Origin: Leptasterias polaris
Lineage: Eukaryota > Echinodermata > Asteroidea > Forcipulatida > Asteriidae
Direction of reading: 5' to 3'
DNA: 64,000 nucleotides
NCBI GenBank assembly: GCA_037783415.1
Contig: JAZGTN010000006.1
Span: 3,472,001-3,536,000 of the forward strand
Shown here in pieces: positions 23,201 through 38,200 of this stretch. The notes under the pieces are model-generated. The model did not search any database. It was not told the origin of the DNA and saw only the letters and a program-made list of their open reading frames with translations. The first letter of the stretch is position 1. Every line of letters starts with the position of its first letter. Made by a program: the position numbers and the translations under genes.

Positions 23201-26200
23201 AAGGGGGTGGTTGCACTGTAAGACTAACTATAAGCAAAAACCTGCGTGAGCTCTCATGAATTCCATTTTAACTGTTTCGGAAAATAAATGTTGCTGTATG
23301 ACCCTATTAAGAAATGGGAAGAATCTTATAAAGTCTACCACCTAGCATCCATTGCTGTTACATGCTGTAGTTGATTTGCATAATCCTAAATCAAAATCTG
23401 AACTTGAAATTAACCCACTCACTGTACTCCAAGAGACATCTGTTTTGTTTTTTATTTATATAGTTCATAGTTTCATCTTTATCACTTTAAGTATTTATTC
23501 TCTAGTTCTTTATTCTTTAACAGCGACTCAATGATGGAATACTTTACAAGAGTCTTACTTCCTGCCTGTCTCTGTTGCTCTATAACTCAAATTTTATATT
23601 TTCAAGAAAATTTATATAGCTGTTGCAAACTGCTTACCAGTCAAAAGGACCTGTGATATAAATGCAAACAAGAATAGTAAGTGGCCAGACGCACAGGTGT
23701 AGCAGAAGTATTACACCAGTGTACCTGTTTATGTTTTGTTGTCATTTAGCCTTCCAGAAAGGGTCAGGCCACTAACTATGTTTTGCATTCTATATTTATC
23801 ACGGTCAAATAAATAATAATACTAATTTCTCAAGTTTTTAGGATTAATGTGAAGCTTTAGTTTTAGTTTCTTTGTTTGATTTGTGACTGATACGACTTTC
23901 TCTTTGATTGCTATTACTGTGGTTGTTCATGTGTGAAATTCAACCGTTTGATATAAAATGAAACAACCACAATTGAGTATTCTTAGGTTACAATTGGACA
24001 CAAATCCGCATGATTGAGTTACTCTCGCAACTATCAACAGAAAGTCGAATCAGGCCAGGGCATGTCAGAAATTCCTCAGTTACCCCATGGCACTGGATAA
24101 TTAGCGTACTGTAACAGCATAGGGTTGTGTTACAGTGTGTGGTTGTTTATTCTGCTAGACTTTATTCAGGAAACAGTCACAAGAAGTTAGTTTCCATGCT
24201 GCTGGTTTATGTTAATGGGAAACTAGAAGTCATGTCATTGACACCAGTTTGACTAGTCTGTGGTGAAGTTTAGGATGCCGAGGGAAACTGGAACACAAGA
24301 GTCAACTGAAATTTTTCAGGGGTGGGGGGGGGGGGGGGGGGGGGGGTGGTTGAAGGAAAATACTTGAGTACAGTTTCTACCTTTTTTTCCCCCGTCAGGG
24401 TGAATCTGATAAAGAGGATAACAAACTGCCGGCAACGTCGGAGCGCAAACTTTCTGAGGTTGAAGAGTTTGACATCAAGGCTGATATTCTGAAGGCGACC
24501 GGCCCAATTCAGGGTGAAATGCCACAAGTGGTTAAGCCAGTGTTGCCACTGGCCCAACTGCGAGAGGTAAGGATATTTGCGTATAGATACTCCAAAAGTC
24601 TGACCAAGCATGACAATCTAAAATGCTGATTAAAACTTACTAGTGTTGGAACAGGCATTGATAGTCTTTCTACTTTAATCTGATTTTCAATTTTTGTAAA
24701 ATGGCCTGAAAAGTCTACAAAAAGCCTCTATTGTAGGTCAGCCCTTGTACTTTAAAACAGAATTCATGGGGTTTTTTCTTCTGAAGGTCAAAATATCTTG
24801 TCTGTCAAAAGTATTGTGATAATAAATAAAGGTCAAGGCACAAACCACCAAACACAATGCATACAATTTGGAGTTTTTTTGGTGTGGAAACAAACATTGT
24901 ATAATTCACACAAAAATATAGTTATTTTCAAAACAAAAATTTTGAATTAATAATTGCACAAAATTTAATGTTTCATCACACAGCATCCAGAATTTACTTT
25001 GTAAACAGACACTCTAGTGATTCATAAAATATTCCATCCAACAATTTTTTTAAATAATCACCAACAACTAATCTGTGTACCACAAGCAATCATCTTGTCA
25101 CCCAAGATATTTTGGCTTATTGTTTTACCATAAGTAAGTATTCTGTATTTTTGAAACAAAATCCCTAATTGTATACCTATTAGTAAACATGAACTGCAAC
25201 GACAGCCAAACCACACAGTATCAATTTATTCTAAGTAAATTCCACAGAAGGACAATTGTCGCTGATTTTTATCAAAAGACCAATAATAAAATGGGCTCTC
25301 CGTTGGTTGGATACTTCAACTTCACAAAAGAAAAAGGGCACGCCATAATGAGCATACACTATGCACTCACTTTAGTGTATCTACGAAGCTTTAACCTTCT
25401 TTTTAATTTGTTTATTTGAAGAGCGTAGGTGATTGCACCATGGAGGTAGAAATAGACCTCCATGATTGCACATAACAAAAACCCACCCACCAGTCCATTC
25501 AGTGTTAGTGGCCATTATTAAGCCTATAGAAATATTTCTAGAGTAAGCTGACAAAATGAAGTGTTGTCGACATCAACATTGATTCTTTTCTGAGGCCAGC
25601 GTGTACAAAAACAGGTCACTGTCAGTTGTTCAGTGTATTAATTCACCTCTGTGCAGTGTAAATCAATCCAATACCATGTCATGTGCATGTGCATGTGGGT
25701 GCCGGGACAACGTAAAAAACTACCTGTGTCTTTTTTGGTGTTGTGTTATTGGAACTTTTGGAGAGGTGTTCGTACGTTTGCAATGAGAATACCAACTGAC
25801 AGAAAAATGTGGCAGAGTTGAACGGAGTTATACTTTCAGCGAAGTCACTGACAGTGAACTTGTGCATGGTGGGATATGTGAGGATCAACATCTGAACATG
25901 GATGCTGATGCATGGAGTTTGTAAGCTTTTTTGTGTGGATGAAGTTATGTGAGGATCTTGTTCACTTCAAACTCCCGTGGAAGAGAATAGCGTCTAACTG
26001 AAGTTGTTAGATTCTGTAAGAAGCTGTATCTCGTGAAGATAATAATATCCAGGAATAAGGAGTAACAACCAAAGATGTGAGTCACTTTGTTGAGTCTCGC
26101 TGAAAGAAACAAATTTGGGTTGGACACAGAAAAATTTACTAGAGCGCCGATTTGAACCAACAACCTCCAGATTAAATTTGTAGAAAAAGTTTCTGGTTAA

Positions 26201-29200
26201 AGAGAAAGGCCTCTCTTTTTGAGCCGTTGTGGTCATGTGAAATTGCTGAGTAGGGAAATGAACATCTGATACAACTGAGTGAACAGAGAATCAAGATAGA
26301 TAGATAGAAACTGGAGAAATTAAAATGGCCTTGACAAAGAACTGTTTACAATTAAAATACAACCAATCAGTAACGTAAGGATACAAATTAAAAAGCTGAA
26401 TAATATTACTTTTTTTTTTTTAATCTCACTAGTTTACATCCCACACATTCTCAAACATGCATGCCTTTGGAGACATATTTTGTTCTTTCCCTTTGTCCCT
26501 GTATTTAACATTTTCCCATAGACTTTGTACACAAAATTCCTTGTGGAGCACCCTGGTCTTTAGACTTCCCCTATGAAGACCTTATATTTTCCCCTTTTTG
26601 TTTTGTCCTCCATAAGGCACCGAATATGAGCGCACAAGTTTGCTTGAGTAAATTATAGTGTGCTTGTGGCAAACAAGGCATCACTCTAAAGGATCAACTT
26701 GTAGTCTGACTATTATCCAGATGCAAAGTATTGATAACTGATTAAGAGAACAGTGTGCTAGTTTGGTTGGGCTGTGGTTATCTCAAACAAATGTCAACTT
26801 AATAGTTGTAGTAATTTGCATAGTATGCCTGTGTATTTTTAACAATAAACTTCAGCAAGACTGGAGTAGCACCGAGTATTCAGTCAATGTCACATATTTG
26901 TGTATGGTGAAACCAAAATACTCTTTATCTCTGATGCTAATGATTGTATCTGTTAAATTGTTTGCTGTACCCGCTGCTAATTACTGGATTGGAAATGGAC
27001 TCTTGTTCTAATGGTTAAGATATATGCCCTAGAACGCCGGGTCTTGAGTTCATATCCCATCAAAGTAGTATTGACCACTTGCACTTACACGCGCATACTA
27101 TAGTGGTGGAAATGGTGGATGTGCATTGTTCAGAGGTGTGTTTCGCATTGTGCAAAGGGTCAGTAATTGTGGATTTTGTGGCACTCAGTGCTTATCATAC
27201 ATCGGTTTTAGGGTATAACTTAACAAAATATGAAAATATAAAACTTGTCAACTTACTGTTAAAAGTTGATAACTAAAGAAAAAAAAATTGTATTGTTTTG
27301 TTTGTTTTTTGTTTTTGGTTGTTTTGGGTTTTTGGGGGTGGTGTGTTTTTTTTTTTGGGGGGGGGTGGAGAATCTAAAGCTAAAGTTTACAAACTTAAAA
27401 GACCATTGTTGTAACCATGCTTTCTGTAATGTTATTAACTCTTCTTTTTGTGTAATTGTTTTTATTTTAAGGAACACAAACTCCAAAGGAGGTCCAACAC
27501 GCTCTTCACTATGCCAGATTTGACCGAAGCTACCGAGTCCGAACCTAACCGCGACAGTACCACCCTCTCCACCACTACCTCATCTAATCCCACCCCTCTG
27601 ACAGGGTTGACCGACCCTGAGGAGCGATTGAAAGTAGCAGAGGATTCAACCACTGATGATGATAAAGAGGGGGGTCAGGGTAACGAGGGGTCTTCAACAG
27701 ATAAGTCACTCTTACCGGATGCAGTTCTGAAAAAGCTAGGTCTCAAAGTTGGCCATTCCAAAGAGTGAGTTTTTATGTTTTTGTTTGTTTTTTAAGAAAG
27801 AATAATTTATCGTATTGAAAATGTAAATTAAGGTTTTCAACACAAACAGAAAAAAATAAAATAAAAATATTTGATACATTATTTGACATTAACAACTGTT
27901 TTGCAAAATCTTTTGAAGGGTATATGAAAACCAAGGTCCATGCTGTAGGTTGAAATATTAACAAGCATTATATTCTTTCTACTATAATCTAGTTTTCAGG
28001 GTTTTGTTTGTGTGTGTTTTTTCTCTCTTCTTCTTTCTGTCAGAATAGTTTGAAAATTTGATTTGAACAGCCTGAGAAGTCTATGAAAGCCTATACCAAA
28101 TTAATTGCATAAAGGACAGCCCTTGTACTAAAATAAAATGGTCCTACTTTTTTCCAAAGGACTAGATATCCTGCCTGTTTTAAACACCCATTATATTATG
28201 GCTGATCTGAATCAGTATTTTATATTATCACTCAATGCTATATTTCATGAAGTCGTCACTATAGACAAATCCATTTTAGGTCAATTTAATGCATCCTGTA
28301 CCAGTGTTTTCCGCCATTAGTGGGATGCGCTTACACTTGCGTGCGCATTACGCGTAGTTTTTTTGTGTATAGCTGCGTCAACAATAGTGGTTGGAGATGC
28401 CTGTCGTGTGTTACAAAGGTGAACGCTGGGCATATTTGCATCCCAGTAATAATGGCAGGAAACATTGGTGCAGGGCGTCCCCAATGGATTTATCTAAAAT
28501 CATCATGTTATTTAAAAAGATAGTACCCTGTCTGTACTACTTCAAAAATATGAGTTATAAATTATGAAATACTCTTCTGAGAGAGACCACAATTACATTA
28601 CAAAGAGATTTTAACTACAAACATGAACGACAAGAATGAGCTAATTGATTTTGAATGATTAACAGTGCCAGCTCCAGCTCTATAAATAGTTTTGAGTTGA
28701 CCTTGTCTGCTTGCGGAACTGACCCAGATGGCGTTTCAGTTCTGCTGATGTCAATTTCATCTTGAATGAACTGAGGTGTCGTAATCAGCTTAATAAAGAT
28801 AAAGAATATTAAGTGAATTCAAATCAACTGGACATTTTTTCATGTGGGTTAAATTTATTTGTGAATGCCACCATCACAATTTATTTTTGATGAATATATG
28901 TAATTCAATTAGGTTTCTTCTTCCTCCCCCCCCCCCCCCCTTAAAGGGTCTGTATACGTTTGGTAATGACTCTGAAAATTAATGGCAATAAAAACTTACT
29001 TGGTAAGAAGTACAGCAGCTTTGGGTAGTATAATGAATTTTGAGAAACTTTTAACTTTGAAGTACTACGGTTACGGAAAAATATATCACTTTTTATTCCC
29101 CAAAATTTGAATCTGAGAAGCGTTATGGCCGTAACGCTTCTCAGACTGTGTATTCCTATAGGGAATATTCTTCCTGCGTGGAAATATTCGCTCCAGTTTT

Positions 29201-32200
29201 TCGGTGATATCTCAAAAACGTGACCACCTTTTGAAGTGAAATTTTCACAGGTTAGTTTTATTGTATGTACCTACATTTATATAGGATTAACACAATCGGG
29301 AGTCTCCAATTACCAATGATGTATACAGCACCTTTAATTATTTGAAAATGAATATATTTTTCATTTTATTTTTGTGAGCCTGGTTTTGTGAGCTGATGCA
29401 AAGTATATATTTTGATGATATTTACCAACTTCTAAGAGCCTATAAATGCAAATGTTATAGATGTAAAGATGTAAGAGGCAGTTACTTTATTTTTTTTTTG
29501 CGTGCCTTTTATGGTCTAAAATAGGTAAACACATGATAAACAAAAATAGCATTTTCAAGCCTACAGAACGCATTTAGACGAGAATTTTGTTTACAGTATT
29601 GCAAGGTTCTGTTGTGTCTGCCTGTCTGGAGTCTCTGGTAGGTTCACTACTTAGTGATAAATCTTTAAAACAGAATCAACTTTTCAACTGTCTGACAGGT
29701 CCTGCGCCCTGACTGAGAACGAGATCGAAGAAAAGTTCAATGCCCTTCAGCTAGCCTTCAAAGCTAACCAGTATACGTTGCAGAAACGAGTCGTTCTCCA
29801 CCACAGACAGAGAGACTTAGCTGAGAAGAACATCGATGGCGAGATAGAGGGCTTGCTACAAACTTTACAAGTAAGCCGTAAAGAAGTCATCCAATGTGGG
29901 ACTTTTGGAACGCTAGGTGGCAGCAGACTTACCAGGTAAATCCATTGTTCTCGGTAATGTGCGCATGCGCAGAACTACGTAAACAATGGAAATTTACCTG
30001 GTAAGTCTGCTGCCATCAGCGTTCAAAAGTCTCCCATTATCCTAAATCCTGTCCACACAAAGAACCCACAAAAGTCCCCTTTCACACCAGGTGACATCCA
30101 GGGGACTTTTTCACATTTGAACTGCTATAGCCTTGCAAAGTCCTGGGAAATAACCATTTCCCAAGGAAATAACTATACCCTGCTTGGAAGTTGGGTCAAG
30201 CGAGATAACCAAGTGCACATGGGTTTGCATACTGGGTATTTTGTTATTATTATTAATTGGTTTATTGTTAAAAACACATTGCAGCCAAAGGCTGAATTAC
30301 ATGCAATTTACAAAATTGAAAAATACAATATTAAAACTCAGACAATCTGTGACAAAATTTGACAGAAATGCACACTTAAAAAGACTACGGTCCTTAAAAG
30401 AAGATAATGACAAAATTATAAATTAAATTTAAATTTGGAAGATAAACTTAATACAGACTGAGGCATAATTATGTCCACCTCCAAAAAATTGATTGATACA
30501 ATACAAGACACAAGATCATATGATGGACTGAGAGGACAATATTGCACTATTTTCTATTTAGTAACCCAGTCATGTAAGGCTGAGGGCTTGTCCTGAATCT
30601 GGTAGTGCTACACCTGTATGGTTTGAATTTTGGTTGATTTCTGAGCGACATTGATGATGTGTACTCGGAGTGTGGAAACCACTTGGAGAACTGCTGAGAG
30701 GAGCAAGCTTTTGTATTCATCTTCCCCAGGTGTGACAAAAAAGTTTGATTGGGGATGGGGTTAAAATTCCCCAGGAATTTCCTGGGGTTGGAATCGGCAT
30801 GTCAGTGTGAAAAGGGCTTAACACAAGAAAAACAAAGATTGATGAGTCCTTGATTTGTTATTGAGCACCTTTACAGGCAGACATGCATGCCTTTTAACAT
30901 ACTAAGTTACTCGTGCAGGATTTTTGTTGTCGTTGATGTTTTGCATTGGCTGTATCTTGTAAACATTGGCTGTATATCTTGTAAACATTGAAGAAAATTA
31001 CTTTTGAAGTAAACATTGAAGTAAATTATTCTTGAAGTAAACATTGAAGTAAATTACTTTTAATTGTAAAATGAAAGAAAGAGTGTCATGGCCGAGCGGT
31101 CCAGTGCACCTGGTCCAAATTCTGGTGTTGTTCAAAGTTTGACTCGCTTCCTGGTCATGGTCTTGTGTCCTTATCCATAATTGCTTTGTCCTTCGAATGG
31201 GATATTAAGCTTTCACTGGGTCCCAGCACCTGAACCAAAGGAGCCGGGATGGGCTGACGTATATGCATGATCATTGGACCATTTCCCCTGACCTACCTCT
31301 TCCTGTTTACGTAAGATTGGACATCTACCAGTAATAATTAAGCTCTATGGTGTAAATCCATTGAAAATCATTATTGTCACTTTTATGCCTTGTACTAAAA
31401 AATGGCTCATTCACAACATTATTGTTTTAACTGAATAGTTTTATTCTTCTTACAACTTTGGATTAAATAGACGAGGGCTACCTAGGGTTCACATTATCAT
31501 ATGAGTGTATGTGTTGTGATTGTGCACATTGCCCAATCAGCATTACAATCATTCCCACCATGCATCACTAAATCCTGAACAAGAATTTGAACCAGCTCAT
31601 CAGACCATCCCAGCAGTCTGGGATGAGACCGTTGGGGCAGAACGAATGACATTGAAACCCAGTACATTTATCCAAAAGAGGAGACTTTACCTGTTTTTTT
31701 CTGGCATGGTTGGCTGCAGATTTCACCACATCACTGTATAAAACCTTACAAGGTGCTATACAGATCTGCACACCTGTGTTAATAGTAATGGTCCCTTTCA
31801 AATGCCCATGAGGTGTGACAAAGCGCTGTATAAGAGCTGTGAATTACTATTGAATATCAAATAATAAACCACTTGAAGGAAACTGACTGGGTAAATTTTA
31901 AGACAATTTTTACTTGAACAAAGAAAAATAACCCCTGAACAAAGATATTGACAAAATAGGGAGACAGCCAATATAGGGCTAGACAGCTCAGTTAGTAGAG
32001 TGCCAACACATTAATTTGGAGGTCGCTGGTTCAAATCCCGCTCTAGTAAATTTTTCTTTGTTCAACCCCAAACTATTTTTACTTATGATTTGAGTTAAAG
32101 AAATATAAACTGTCAACTCTGACGAGGTTCCAATTAGTGAAAACAATTCAAAATGTGAACAAGGGCAGTCCCACGCCGTCTCGCTAACCTTTTGGTGGTA

Positions 32201-35200
32201 TTTGATTGGTAGATGCTGGAGCCTTTGGGCAGCACGGACACAATGTGTCGGGATTACATCAGTAAGATAAAGCAGCATGTTGAGGTCCTACAGTCATCGT
32301 CACTGCGACTGTCAAGCAAGGCGGAAGGCTTTGGGGCTGTCCAGCAGGTGAGCAATCAACTTAATAATAATAATTATAATTTATTCTTGATATAGCGTTT
32401 TACATAAAATCTCAAAACGCTGTACAGGAAATCACAACAAAGTATACAGTCAATCAATAATCAAATGATTACATAATGATATACCATAGAGTAAAAGCAC
32501 ACAATGAGACGTAAAAACACACCAATCACACCAAAAAATCCCCCCCCCCCAAAAAAAAAAAAAAAATGTCAAACATTTAAAATCCATGGAATCAGAGACA
32601 AATAATGAATGTTTATGAGTGCAGTGGTGAGAATGTTTTCATGACTTGGAAGATGGGATGTTTCTCTTAATGAGCAAAACAGGGTTGAATGAAACATTCC
32701 ATCTTTCTATGAATTGAAATATTAACGTTCATTATGTGTTTATGTAACTTTTAAATAGATTTGTCATTTGATTGGAGGATAAAACTATAGGAAGGAACAA
32801 AGTGTACAAGATAGATACCACTTTAATCCAACATACATTGCTTTAACGCGTGAAGGAAACAACCTTGCGCACAGGTCAAAATGTTCAAATACGCGCGAAG
32901 TTGCACAGTCTATATAAAAGCCGTTATTATTATAACTAAAATGTATTACTCTATAGATTTTAGAAGCTGTTGGTTATATCAGATCCTGCACCCTTACCTT
33001 GTCTTTACTCTGTAGTATTCATCCTTGTGTATATTTTCTACTCTAGGAGGGACGACTCAGCAAAGCAACAGAAGTTATGATATCCCACGTTGAAAATCTA
33101 AAGCGACTTTTTGAGCGAGAACACGCAGAGCTTGAAGATGCAAAGTAGGTTGGATGTTCCGATTGCAATTTTTATTCCATTAAAGTTTGTTAATGTTTTA
33201 AGTAAATGGACTAAGAAAGCAACCATACCTCAGTATGTCTTATATTTGTATTCTCTGTGATTGAAATTATGTCTTGTTATTATTATATATGTCTGGTAAT
33301 GAAACTAAGGATGCCTCATAAGTGAACTTAATCACTGTAGCTCACAAGCCTGAGGAAACCTGTTGACAAGGGTGCTTGCTCTGTTCAATAGAAGCACCAG
33401 GGTTAACCCCTACTCTTCCACGATAAGTGTTCTGGGTTCTTTTATGTGGACTACCAATCCTAGTACAGGGGACCTACAGCTTAATGTCCCATCGGAAGGA
33501 CAAAACAATTATGGTAAAGTATCTTGCTCAAGGACACAAGTGCCGGGACTGGAACCGACACTCTGCTGATCAGAAACACCAGAGCTTAAGTCCGGTGCAC
33601 TTAACCACTCGCCAACAACATGCCACAAGGATAAACTAACCTTAAGTGCAAAAAAAGGATTGAGGGGGCTTGCATCTGACAAACTCCCCTTTTTGCAAAC
33701 CCTCTCCACATGTTTGCCGCTCTTTTTATTTTCAGTCGCTTTTCTCATGTTAACTTACTAAGCACCTATAATTGTGTTACTCCAACTATATCAATATCCG
33801 CTTCATTGATGTGGACACAAAGTGAATTGAAATGAAATTAAGGTTGCTGTTTTTTTAATGTTTATCTCTCCTCAGAAAACTTCTTCAAGAAAATCGAAAA
33901 ATGTTCAGAGGCAACAGTATCACCAGCAACATGTCGGCGGATGGTGAGTTAGGTTTTGAAACCATGGCTTGGGCTTCAGCTTCGGCTTAGGCTCTGTCTG
34001 TCTGTCTGTCTGAAGTCCCATACCGAAAGTGTACATTTTCAAAATTACTGACAGAGCCTAAGGGTCTAAGCCTAAGGGTCTAAGCCAAAGCCAATATTTC
34101 GAAAAAGGTGACATCTCTGGAGTCTTGACTTCGCAGAACTTTCTGGATAACAATTTTGATGGTTTGGTATGCTGATGCTTTTAGTAAGAATGCAGCGGCT
34201 ATTACCAGTGGGGCTATAAGCTGTTGGACACAACCCAGCTAAACCTTATTAGCTTCAGCTAATGCTTCAGCACAAACTTGCAAATATTGACTGACTCTGA
34301 CACGTTGCTTAAATAGTTATTATTTTGTGCATTTTATTCTAATTCAATTTGGGGTTAACAAAGTGAAGTTGACTTGAGTGGAATGTGAATCTGCGACCTC
34401 TAGATTTACATAACGGTGTCCTACCAACTTTGGCGGTGTCCATGTTTTGTCAATATCTTTTTTCGGGTGTTCCCAGTCAGAAGTCATACAACTTCCTGCC
34501 GTAAAGTCAAGGATCAAGACCGGATTAGGATACAAACTGGGTAATGGCAGTAAGGGGATCACCATAAGGGGATTAATCAATATCAATCAATAAGAGTTAA
34601 CAGTTTCACTTTGGAACACATTGTAGCATGAATTTTGATTTCTGAATATTTTTGTTGAAGATGCATCGCCAATTGTTTTGCCAAATTGATGTAAACATTG
34701 TTCAAGTTATTGTGTTCATTTGAGGCACAGAACAAAAGTAATTCATCAAAATAATGGTTAGTTAAAAGATGCAAAATGAGTTGCTATCGGTAGCCAACAT
34801 TTGTTCACGATACCAGCAACCATGGACATAACAATTTGACAGTATTTTGTGCACTGTGTGTGGCACACTCAAAAGTATTTAAGGTTTTTTCGTTTTGAAA
34901 CACTCGTCTTTCAAAGAAACTTTGGGGGCATTTTAACAACAAATCGGGCGATGCAACTTGAACACAATTTGCAGTGGTATACAATCTGTAGGGTAGAAAT
35001 GTCATTCAGTAATGACAAAGCATGACCTTCCTGCATGTTCACATGTTTCTATTTGATGCAATTAGGTCATTTTTGTCCACTTCATGTACATGTGTATGTT
35101 TTGAGACTTGGCTACCATTTTACAGATCACAGTTTTCAAAAGGAAAAGGCCATGTCCGAATAAGCCATTTTGGGAGTTTGATTTGAGTAACGTTGGGTTA

Positions 35201-38200
35201 AGACTCCCTTCTTTACAACTTACTGATTAAATTTGAATTTTTCAGACTACAGAGACAGTTGCTATGTCAAATGATTCGGGCAAGCTTTTGTATAGCAACC
35301 TCCAGATGAGCAAACCCTGGTACCATTGTGCCATACAAATTCATTTAAAATTGCATATGGGTGTTCGCCGTCTCTTACATAACTTCACAAAAGCTTGCCC
35401 CGAATCATGTGACATAGCAACTGTCTCATTAGTCTGAGGAATTCAAAATTTAAGCAGTATCTTTTGACTAAGCAAGTCATTGTACCAGACATTCAAATCT
35501 AACTCACAAATGGCTTATTAACGGCTTCAGCATTGGCTGCGGCCGGATCACTGAAAACTCTTATTCTGATGTTTTCGCAAAGGCCATAGCCGTAGCCAAA
35601 GCGGCTTGATTCATACTCGATTGATTTTGTTGGTTTGTTGTTACAAATGTCCGACCTTGAATGAGTGATAATTGTTTTCCTCATCCCCTTTTCTCCTTCT
35701 TTATCGTGATTGCTTGCTTCAAATCTCTGTCTTTGCCTGGCTTTGCTGATGTGGTGAGTTATTCTTGCACGTTGACTGTTGTTTCCTAGGAATCAATCCT
35801 CACCCCTTGGGAATCAATACGTTATTAATGCACGCTTTATTAATCCAGTGCCACATGCTGTCTTGATTGCAGTTTTGATGAATGTTTTTTCTGCCTGCAT
35901 ATGCCTTTAGGAATGCACTTGATTTGTTTCTTGTGCTATAGAAACTAGACCTCTATGAACTTGACCTCTATGAACTTGACCTCTATGAACTTGACCTCTA
36001 TGAACTTGACTTCATTAGCCTCTTGTAATCTTTGTAGCGATTGTGAAAGCAGGGCTCTAAGGTTTGCGATGCACTCATTTCCTGTTATATAGAGTCCTTA
36101 TGCAATAGATCGATCCATTAAGCCCCGCCTCCTTACGAGTTGACCAATTACAGCCGCGAAACCCGATCACCATTAGTGCAAAGATCACCAAACGGCTCAA
36201 ATGGTGATCAGATTTCGCGGTTGTGATTGGTCAATGAGAAATGGGCGTGGCTTAATGGATCGGTGTATTGGAAAATCTATAACAAGTCTCTTGCCTCGAA
36301 CTAAATCCGTGTAAAATGCCATTGTACCGATATCTGATACCCTTCCAGTGCGAAATTTGTAAACATCCCAAAACATCCAATGATGTCACATTTTCAAATA
36401 TATCGGTCTGTACAATATTGTATGGGGAATTTGTTTAGTTCATTCCGAGCACGAGTAGCATTTGAAAACATCTGTTTTGTTATCATGCTGTGTTATCCAC
36501 CAGGGGAGACAGATTCCAGGCTACTAAGCAGAAGGGCTTTATCCGTATCGGGAGGAGGAAGTGGCAAGGTATGTCAAGTAAGATTTCTCTAGAATTGCGG
36601 GGAAATTTGGGCCATCTTCAAAGAATCTGCAAAATATAGCACACTGGGCATAATGTATCAGAGAAGATTTAAAAAAAAGACGAGAATTACTCTTTTTGGA
36701 ATCGATGGTAGTGCAGTGACGCAGCTTTTGATGTCATCACAACATCTTCATTCAGAGTATACTGACAATCCATATAAACAAATAATAAGACAAAAGGGTA
36801 CCAGACTGTTTTACCTTCCAGCCTCGGTTTGGATTCAATATAGCAACACATTAGATGGATAGTGCACGAGCTGGTTATCTTAAAAACTGTAGTACCACCA
36901 GTAAAATGCATCTATTTCTGTTTTTTTATTTTATTTATTTTATTTTTTAGAGATGAATAGAAAACAAATTGTAGATCAATGTCTAATGTCACAAATACCA
37001 TAAATATAGACTGTGCAAGTCTTGTGCGTATTTTCAAACTCCCGCGACCAACTTGGTCCCAACCATATTGAGTTTTACGAGTGTGCGATTCTGTTTCTTC
37101 AAATACTTTAGTTTAACGTAGTTTATGGCTACAATGTATACAACTTATATCATACTGTTAGGAAAGTCAAATTTAGCCATGAAATATATGACAGTAAAGG
37201 GTTTTTAACAAATCAACAAAGAAAACCAGTGAATGAGAATTGACCTCTGTGACGTTCATGTTTTGTTAAACCTATGTAAAGGTCGTACGAATTCGGGCAT
37301 GATTGGCCAATGGGGTTTCAAAAAAAAATTAAAATCCTCATCCCTAGTTTTAATTTTGAAGGAACAGAAGCGTGCACATGTTAAATTCAATATAGTAGGG
37401 ACCAACTTTGTCCTGGAAGTTTGAACACACTCAAGACTTGCACAAGCATTGTTATATATATATAATATATGTATTTTTTATATGAATGAGTTTCTTTTAA
37501 AGTGGTCTGAATCACTTGTCATTATGTCACTTAATTGACATCACTGTCATGAGAATTGAACACCATCATCATCATGTGATTGTTATCAAATTGAGCCTTT
37601 TATCTGATCAACCCTACCCCAAACCTATCTTCCACCCCCCCCCTCCCCCAACCCTCACTTCATCACATCCCCCTCCCCACTAACCAGAAACCCACCAGTT
37701 TATTCCAGCTAGCTAAGCTCTTAACGAACCCCAACAAGAACACGTCAGTGCAGCAATCATCAAAGGGGAAACCTGTTCTTACCACGCAAATTCACCAGGT
37801 CTCAACAAAAATCATTGTGTTTACGAAAGGCAGTTTCACCGTTGTTGTACAAACACCCACAGTAGCGCTTGTGAATTTGTGATCACTCTGTGAATGTACC
37901 TAGTAATATGCACAACAGCTGTATCTGTCATTGTCACCCAATGAAGTGTTTATTTTGTTTTATTAGAGAATATTGATGCCCTCAATAGGAGGGAAGAGAT
38001 CCAATTGAAAGAGTATCCCAGTTGGGATAAATTGGGCGACAGTGACCCATTTACCCACTTTCCCCAATCAAGGGAGATATAAAAGTATCCCAGTTGTGAT
38101 AGATTGGGCAACAGTGACCCTTTTACCCTCCTTCCCCAATCAAGGGAGATTTCAAAGTATCCCAGTTGGGATAAATTGGGCGACATTGATCCTTTTACCC

